Translations under genes and position numbers: made by a program
Part shown: positions 59,728-64,000 of the stretch, piece after piece
Position numbering within the stretch: the first letter of the stretch is position 1
Layout: each line of letters starts with the position of its first letter
NCBI GenBank assembly: GCA_046154585.1
Contig: JBJXDX010000169.1
Span: 1-64,000 of the forward strand
Reading direction: 5' to 3'
DNA: 64,000 bases
From: CADEFX01 sp046154585
GTDB lineage: Bacteria > Pseudomonadota > Alphaproteobacteria > Rhizobiales > Hyphomicrobiaceae
Notes under the pieces: generated by a model
What the model was told of the DNA's origin: nothing
Database searches by the model: none
The model's input: the letters and a program-made list of their open reading frames with translations, nothing else

Positions 59728-60933
59728 ATGGCATCCGGCATCAAGGACAAGGTCGCCATCCTCGGCATGGGCTGCTCCAAGTTCGGCGAGCGGTGGGACA
59801 AGGAAGCCGACGACCTGATGGTCGAGGCCTTCGAGGAAGCGCTCGGCGACGCCGGCATCGAGACCAAGCAGATCAACGCCGCCTGGCTCGCCACCGCCAT
59901 CGAGGAGCAGCACGTCGGCAAATCGGGCGTGCCGCTCGCCATCGCCCTGCGCCTGCCCTACATCCCCGTCACGCGCGTCGAGAACTACTGCGCCAGCGGC
60001 ACGGAGGCCTTCCGCGGCGCCGTCTATGCCGTCGCCTCGGGTGCGGCCGACATCGCGCTCGCCATGGGGTGCGAAAAGCTCAAGGACACGGGCTACGGTG
60101 GCCTGCCGCAGCGCTCGCGCGGCGTGCTGAACTCCATGTCGTGGGCCAACTTCTCCGCACCCGGCGCGTTTGCCCAACTCGCCGCCGCCTATCGCGCCAA
60201 GCACCGCGCGCCGGCCGAGGACGTCAAGCGCGCCATGGCCCACATCTCCGTCAAGAGCCACGACAACGGCGCCAAGAATGCCAAGGCGCATCTGCGCAAC
60301 AAGATCAGCATCGACACCGTTCTGCAGGCGCCCGTCGTCGCCGAGCCGCTCGGCCTCTACGACTGCTGCGGCGTCTCGGACGGCGCGGCCTGCGCCATCG
60401 TCACCACACCGGAAATTGCGCGCAGCCTCGGCAAGACCGACCTGATTTCCGTGAAGGCGTTGCAGCTCTCCGTCTCCAACGGCCAGGAGGCGCAATACAA
60501 TTCCTGGGACGGCAGCCACTTCGTCACCACGCGCACGGCCTCCAAGCGTGCCTATCAGGAAGCCGGCATCCACGATCCTCGCACCGAGATCAGCCTGATC
60601 GAGGTGCACGACTGCTTCTCCGTCACCGAGCTCGTGACCATGGAGGACCTCTACATTTCCAAGGAAGGCGAAGCCGTGAAGGACGTGCTCGACGGCTTCT
60701 ACGATGCAGACGGCGCGCTCCCCTGCCAGATCGACGGCGGCCTCAAATGCTTCGGCCATCCGATCGGCGCCTCGGGCCTGCGCATGATCTATGAGATCTA
60801 TCTGCAGATGCAGGGTCGTGCCGGCCCGCGCCAGCGCCAGGACTCACCCCGCTTCGGCCTCACCCACAACCTCGGCGGCTTCCCGCACCAGAACGTCTGC
60901 TCGATCTCCATCATCGGCCGCCACGGGGAGTAG
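59728..60933 (+). CDS. SCP-x-type thiolase
   Basis: 401-residue thiolase of the sterol-carrier-protein-x group. The acyl-accepting Cys is in RVENYCASGTEAFRGAVYAVASGA near residue 90; EVHDCFSVTELVTMEDL and GGLKCFGHPIGASGLRMIYEI supply the His/Asp and GHP motifs, so it looks catalytically intact. It can cleave 3-ketoacyl-CoA or condense acyl-CoA. GGGAGAGAG precedes the ATG at 59728, 33 bases after the HMGS/DUF35-like gene. Homologous pairs form channelled complexes in archaea, and SCP-x thiolase/DUF35 pairs act as aldolases in actinobacterial steroid breakdown. Confidence 0.9.
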   Translation: MASGIKDKVAILGMGCSKFGERWDKEADDLMVEAFEEALGDAGIETKQINAAWLATAIEEQHVGKSGVPLAIALRLPYIPVTRVENYCASGTEAFRGAVYAVASGAADIALAMGCEKLKDTGYGGLPQRSRGVLNSMSWANFSAPGAFAQLAAAYRAKHRAPAEDVKRAMAHISVKSHDNGAKNAKAHLRNKISIDTVLQAPVVAEPLGLYDCCGVSDGAACAIVTTPEIARSLGKTDLISVKALQLSVSNGQEAQYNSWDGSHFVTTRTASKRAYQEAGIHDPRTEISLIEVHDCFSVTELVTMEDLYISKEGEAVKDVLDGFYDADGALPCQIDGGLKCFGHPIGASGLRMIYEIYLQMQGRAGPRQRQDSPRFGLTHNLGGFPHQNVCSISIIGRHGE

Positions 60934-61183
60934 TGCCGCGCTATTCGGCCGCTGCCGCGCGCTGCACCCTGGAAATCACGCTCTTGTGAGCAAACTCTCG
61001 CCTTGACGCCGCTGCATCCCGGCGGGTGACTTCCTACGTTTTTGAACACGATGACGGCGCATCTTGAGACGGCGTCACATCGCAGCATCGAACCCATCCG
61101 CTGAGTTTCACGCCCGCGCGTGGCAGCGACAGACGACCGTCCGGAACGTCAAACAATTCGCTCGGTCCAGCGAGGTAATGCAC

Positions 61184-61858
61184 ATGCACACGCTCTCTTC
61201 GCGCGCGCTCTTTTTCCTGATGTCGGCCGGCCTGCTTTTCGCGAGCGGCCCCGCCACCGCACGCGGCTTCGGCGGCGGTCATGCCATGTCCGCGCCACAC
61301 GCGATGACGGTAACGCACACCGTGGTGCGGTCGTTCGCCGAAGGTCGCGGCTTCACGCTTCCGTCTTCCGCAACGGCGCAGCCGGTCGTGGGACAGGGCT
61401 TAGGCAAAGGTACGGGAACAGGACATCACCCCGGCAAACCGCCGCCAGGCGGCAGCACCGGCTCGTCTGCCGCATCCGACAGCGCTGGAGCCGTGATCGA
61501 GCAGTCGACGCCTGCGACCACCTCCTCGGCTCCGCCCGTCACCGCCAACACAACGCGCAACTCCGCCCTGACCGGCGGAACGGATCCCGCAATCGGTCAA
61601 TCGAGCCCGCCGGTGCCTGACGTCTTCGCATCCGGCGGCGGAACCGCCGCAGTCGATCACTCCGGCGGAAGTGGCAGCACGCTCGCAAACTGCATTCAGC
61701 TTTGGGACGTCAGCACGCACATGTCCAAGCCGGAATGGCGCGCCACCTGCGTGCGCACCCTGAACGGCATCGATCTACCAGCCGATGGCGGCATGACCGT
61801 ACCGACGTCGACACGCGCGCACATTCGCCACACGACAACCCGCACGCAGGCGCAGTAA
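61184..61858 (+). CDS. Secreted low-complexity protein with a C-terminal Cys motif
   Basis: 224-residue exported protein. Signal peptide MHTLSSRALFFLMSAGLLFASGPATA, then a His/Gly/Ser/Thr/Pro-rich low-complexity middle (about 30-170), and a conserved-looking tail NCIQLWDVSTHMSKPEWRAT ending in a second Cys. A CxxxWDxxTHMxxxEWxxxC pattern occurs in other secreted Hyphomicrobiales proteins as far as I recall; the cysteines probably form a disulfide. The ATG at 61184 has GCGAGGTA at 8 bases; 61178 is too close. Function unknown. Confidence 0.65.
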   Translation: MHTLSSRALFFLMSAGLLFASGPATARGFGGGHAMSAPHAMTVTHTVVRSFAEGRGFTLPSSATAQPVVGQGLGKGTGTGHHPGKPPPGGSTGSSAASDSAGAVIEQSTPATTSSAPPVTANTTRNSALTGGTDPAIGQSSPPVPDVFASGGGTAAVDHSGGSGSTLANCIQLWDVSTHMSKPEWRATCVRTLNGIDLPADGGMTVPTSTRAHIRHTTTRTQAQ

Positions 61859-61885
61859 TCCGCGGGCTATCGTCCCGGCAAACGA

Positions 61886-61920
61886 AAACGGCGCCTCTCA
61901 AAGGCGCCGTTTCTGTTTTC
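61886..61920. terminator. Bidirectional terminator between secreted protein and rpsP
   Basis: AAACGGCGCCT and AGGCGCCGTTT form a perfect 11-bp stem around CTCAA, with CTGTTTTC after it on the plus strand and an A/T-rich flank for the minus strand. It separates the convergent secreted-protein and rpsP genes and can end both transcripts. It also closes the ffh-GNAT-rpsP unit directly after rpsP. Confidence 0.85.
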
Positions 61921-61935
61921 CGCATACCGGCGGCG

Positions 61936-62313
61936 TCAGCTCGCGGGTTGCTCCTCGGCGCCGGCCTTGGCCTTCTCGGCCGCAGCCGCTGCCTCCGCCG
62001 CTTCACGCTCCTGACGCTTCTTCTTCGGCTTGGCCTTGTCGGGGTTGTTGGACGCCGTGCGTTTCATCAAACCCGCCGCATCGAGGAACCGCGCCACGCG
62101 GTCCGTCGGCTGCGCACCCACCGACAGCCAGTGCTTGCAACGCTCGAGATTGAGCTTCACGCGCTCGGCGTTGTCCTTCGGCAGTAGCGGATTGTGCGTG
62201 CCGACCTGCTCGATATAGCGGCCGTCGCGCGGTGACGACGACTCGGCCACCACCACGTAGTAGTACGGGCGCTTTTTGGAGCCACCGCGCGACAAGCGGA
62301 TCTTCACTGACAT
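61936..62313 (-). CDS. rpsP: 30S ribosomal protein S16
   Basis: 125-residue ribosomal protein, beginning MSVKIRLSRGGSKKRPYYYVVVAES and continuing SPRDGRYIEQVGTHNP, then KHWLSVGAQPTDRVARFLDAAGL. The C-terminal about 40 residues are an Ala/Glu/Lys extension common in Hyphomicrobiales. AGGAGAAAAGC precedes the ATG at 62313. In most bacteria rpsP is followed by rimM and trmD; here a terminator follows at once. Confidence 0.96.
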   Translation of the reverse strand: MSVKIRLSRGGSKKRPYYYVVVAESSSPRDGRYIEQVGTHNPLLPKDNAERVKLNLERCKHWLSVGAQPTDRVARFLDAAGLMKRTASNNPDKAKPKKKRQEREAAEAAAAAEKAKAGAEEQPAS

Positions 62314-62332
62314 GCTTTTCTCCTGATGTTGT

Positions 62333-62845
62333 TTACTGTGTCTTACCCGGGACCGGATGACGAAAGACATCCACCGGTGACCCCTTGAGTGCGGTTTGTT
62401 TCTCGAGCGCGGCGCCCACCCGCGCGGCCACGCGCTTGGAGGCCGAATTGTCGGGATGGATGACGCTGACGGCCGTCGGCCATTGCAGCTCGTCATAGGC
62501 AAACTCTCTGGCGCGCTGCGCCGCTTCCACGGCATAGCCGCGCCGCCGGAACGGCGTGCACACGCTCCACGTCACCTCCGGACCGGGCCATCCTTCGGGA
62601 TTCCACAGGCCGCTGTAACCTGCGAACGCGCCGGTGGCCTTGTCCTCGATCACCCAGATACCGTAGCCGCGCAACGCCCAGTGCCCCGCAATGACCGCCA
62701 TGCGCCGCCACGCGTCCGCGCGATCGCAGACGCCGCCGAGGTAGCGCGTCGATTCCTCGTCGGCACAAAAATCCGCGAAGGCGTCGAGGTCTTGATCGCA
62801 CCACGGGCGCATGCGTAGACGCTCGGTTTCAAGCACGGGATGCAT
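62333..62845 (-). CDS. GNAT-family N-acetyltransferase (RimJ-like)
   Basis: 170-residue acetyltransferase: VLETERLRMRPWCDQDLDAFADF, GYGIWVIEDKATGAFAGYSGLW, acetyl-CoA loop TPFRRRGYAVEAAQRAREFA, and VSVIHPDNSASKRVAARVGA. The pattern is that of ribosomal-protein or small-molecule acetyltransferases (RimJ/RimL-like). It lies 3 bases after ffh and 19 before rpsP, so it is co-transcribed with translation genes. Its target might be a ribosomal protein, but that is inference. Confidence 0.87.
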   Translation of the reverse strand: MHPVLETERLRMRPWCDQDLDAFADFCADEESTRYLGGVCDRADAWRRMAVIAGHWALRGYGIWVIEDKATGAFAGYSGLWNPEGWPGPEVTWSVCTPFRRRGYAVEAAQRAREFAYDELQWPTAVSVIHPDNSASKRVAARVGAALEKQTALKGSPVDVFRHPVPGKTQ

Positions 62846-62848
62846 GAT

Positions 62849-64000
62849 CTACTTCTTCTTCCCCGGAAAGCTCGGCATCGGAAACCGCGGCGCATTCCCG
62901 CCCAGTCCCGGCAGGCCGGGCAGCCTCGGCGCCGGGCTGCCGAGCCCCGGCAGGCCCCCGCCTTTCGGCAAGGCGTCCCGCAGCTCCTTCGGCAATTGCT
63001 CGAGCGCCTTGGGGTCGAGCCGCGCCAGTTCTGCCTGCATCTTCTCCAGCTCCGCGCCGCTCGGTGCGCCACCGGCGGCCCCGAGCCCCATGGCGCCGGC
63101 CATGCGCTGCATCATGCCTTTATTCTTGCCCATCATCTTCATCATGTCCGCCATCTGGCGGTGCATCTTCAGCAGCTTGTTGATGTCCTCGACCTTGGTG
63201 CCGGAGCCAGCCGCCACGCGCCGCTTGCGCTTGGCGTCGAGAACCTTCGGATTGCGCCGCTCGCGCGGCGTCATCGACGAGATGATGGCCGTCTGCCGCT
63301 TCAGCACCCGGTCGTCGAGATTGGCGCCGGCCATCTGCTGCTTGATCTTGCCGACGCCCGGCAGCATTCCCATCACGCCGCCCATGCCGCCCAGCTTCTG
63401 CATCTGCTTGATCTGATCGGCGAGGTCAGCCAGGTCGAACTCGCCCTTGCGCATCTTCTGCGCGATCTGCTGCGCCTTCTCGGCGTCGATGGTCTGCGCC
63501 GCCTTCTCGACGAGGCGCACCCCGTCGCCCATGCCGAGGATGCGGCCGGCGATGCGCTGCGGGTGGAAGTCCTCCAGCGCGTCCCAGCGCTCGCCCGTGC
63601 CCAGCAGCTTGATCGGCTTGCCCGTCACGGCGCGCATGGAGAGCGCCGCGCCGCCACGGCCGTCGCCGTCGATCCGCGTCAGCACGATGCCGGTGATGCC
63701 GACGCGCTCATCGAAGCTGCGCGCCAGATTGACCGCGTCCTGACCCGTCAGGCTGTCCGCCACCAGCAGCGTCTCGTGCGGCTTGGTGATGTCGCGGATC
63801 TCGGCCGACTCGCGCATCAGGTCGTCGTCGATGTGCGTGCGCCCCGCCGTGTCCAGCATCACCACGTCGTAGCCGCCGAGCCGGGCCGCATCGAGCGCGC
63901 GCCGCGCGATCTGCTGCGGGTTCTGACCCGCCACGATCGGCAGCGTGTCGACGCCCGTCTGCTCGCCCAGCACGCGCAATTGCTCCTGCGCTGCCGGACG
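62849..64000 (-). CDS. ffh: Signal recognition particle protein, N-terminus cut by window edge
   Basis: GTPase of the signal recognition particle that targets membrane proteins co-translationally. The 384 visible codons begin inside the G domain. Visible motifs are RPAAQEQLRVLGEQ, VMLDTAGRTH (G3), LVADSLTGQDAVN and TRIDGDGRGG (G4-type). A Met-rich M domain follows (HRQMADMMKMMGKNKGMMQRM). The C-terminus is Pro/Gly-rich, ending in PSFPGKKK. The NG-domain start and P-loop lie beyond 64000. Confidence 0.96.
   Translation of the reverse strand, partial: RPAAQEQLRVLGEQTGVDTLPIVAGQNPQQIARRALDAARLGGYDVVMLDTAGRTHIDDDLMRESAEIRDITKPHETLLVADSLTGQDAVNLARSFDERVGITGIVLTRIDGDGRGGAALSMRAVTGKPIKLLGTGERWDALEDFHPQRIAGRILGMGDGVRLVEKAAQTIDAEKAQQIAQKMRKGEFDLADLADQIKQMQKLGGMGGVMGMLPGVGKIKQQMAGANLDDRVLKRQTAIISSMTPRERRNPKVLDAKRKRRVAAGSGTKVEDINKLLKMHRQMADMMKMMGKNKGMMQRMAGAMGLGAAGGAPSGAELEKMQAELARLDPKALEQLPKELRDALPKGGGLPGLGSPAPRLPGLPGLGGNAPRFPMPSFPGKKK

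Noticed and set aside
1..64000. tRNA, rRNA, CRISPR, IS or prophage
   Set aside because: Read on both strands: no T-arm-like motifs in a cloverleaf context, no regularly spaced direct repeats, no transposase, integrase or phage structural genes.

Overview
This GC-rich 64 kb window reads as an ordinary chromosomal segment of an alphaproteobacterium, most likely Hyphomicrobiales (Rhizobiales). The pointers are a DUF2865 protein, the style of the small dispersed palindromes, the ffh/rpsP remnant, and a very high density of solute-binding-protein transporters and catabolic enzymes. I see no insertion sequence, phage, CRISPR array, tRNA or rRNA. Both ends cut genes: polA on the left (C-terminus missing) and ffh on the right (N-terminus missing).

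Layout. 0-5.4 kb: polA, a Spy/CpxP-like periplasmic protein, a TrmH-type RNA methyltransferase, an MDR oxidoreductase. 4.4-7.6 kb: a TRAP-TAXI uptake system. 7.6-13.9 kb: threonine aldolase, an SDR, DUF2865, an SMP-30 hydrolase, a split YeeE/YedE pair and an HMG-CoA-lyase-like enzyme with altered acidic residues. 13.9-20.4 kb (minus): a polyamine-type ABC importer behind two tandem amidohydrolases of the Xaa-Pro dipeptidase type. 20.6-25.1 kb: glycosyltransferase and UDP-sugar epimerase, then ornithine-cyclodeaminase-like and N-carbamoyl-amino-acid-hydrolase-like genes. 25.4-32.1 kb (minus): a ugp glycerol-3-phosphate operon interrupted by a VOC protein and a creatininase and ending in an overlapping rfbD. 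32.6-37.2 kb: a complete liv-type ABC importer. 37-41.4 kb: lytic transglycosylase, hydrolase, PPOX flavoprotein, glycerol kinase.

41.4-49.4 kb is the best candidate for an undescribed pathway. Two luciferase-like flavin monooxygenases and an alpha/beta hydrolase whose nucleophile is Cys instead of Ser run one way. From a shared intergenic region a KKCGH-motif lyase of the isocitrate-lyase/PEP-mutase family, an aconitase-type dehydratase pair (LeuC/LeuD-like) and an aldehyde dehydrogenase run the other way. The order lyase + two-subunit hydrolyase recalls the 2,3-dimethylmalate branch of anaerobic nicotinate degradation.

49.4-57.2 kb: EamA exporters, CysE, a serine hydrolase, RraA-like protein, small DUF6166 and DM13 proteins, a thioesterase and a beta-barrel-like protein. 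57.4-60.9 kb: DsrE-like, SnoaL-like, an HMG-CoA-synthase-like protein fused to a DUF35 zinc ribbon and a SCP-x type thiolase. In the HMGS-like protein the catalytic Cys is Gln and the catalytic His is Cys. 61.2-64 kb: a secreted protein, a strong terminator, then rpsP, GNAT and ffh.

Two cross-cutting patterns stand out. An 88-bp palindromic repeat occurs twice, 19 kb apart and inverted, with 8 mismatches. All four junctions between a transporter binding-protein gene and the next transporter gene carry a strong hairpin, which would favour high binding-protein and lower membrane-subunit expression.
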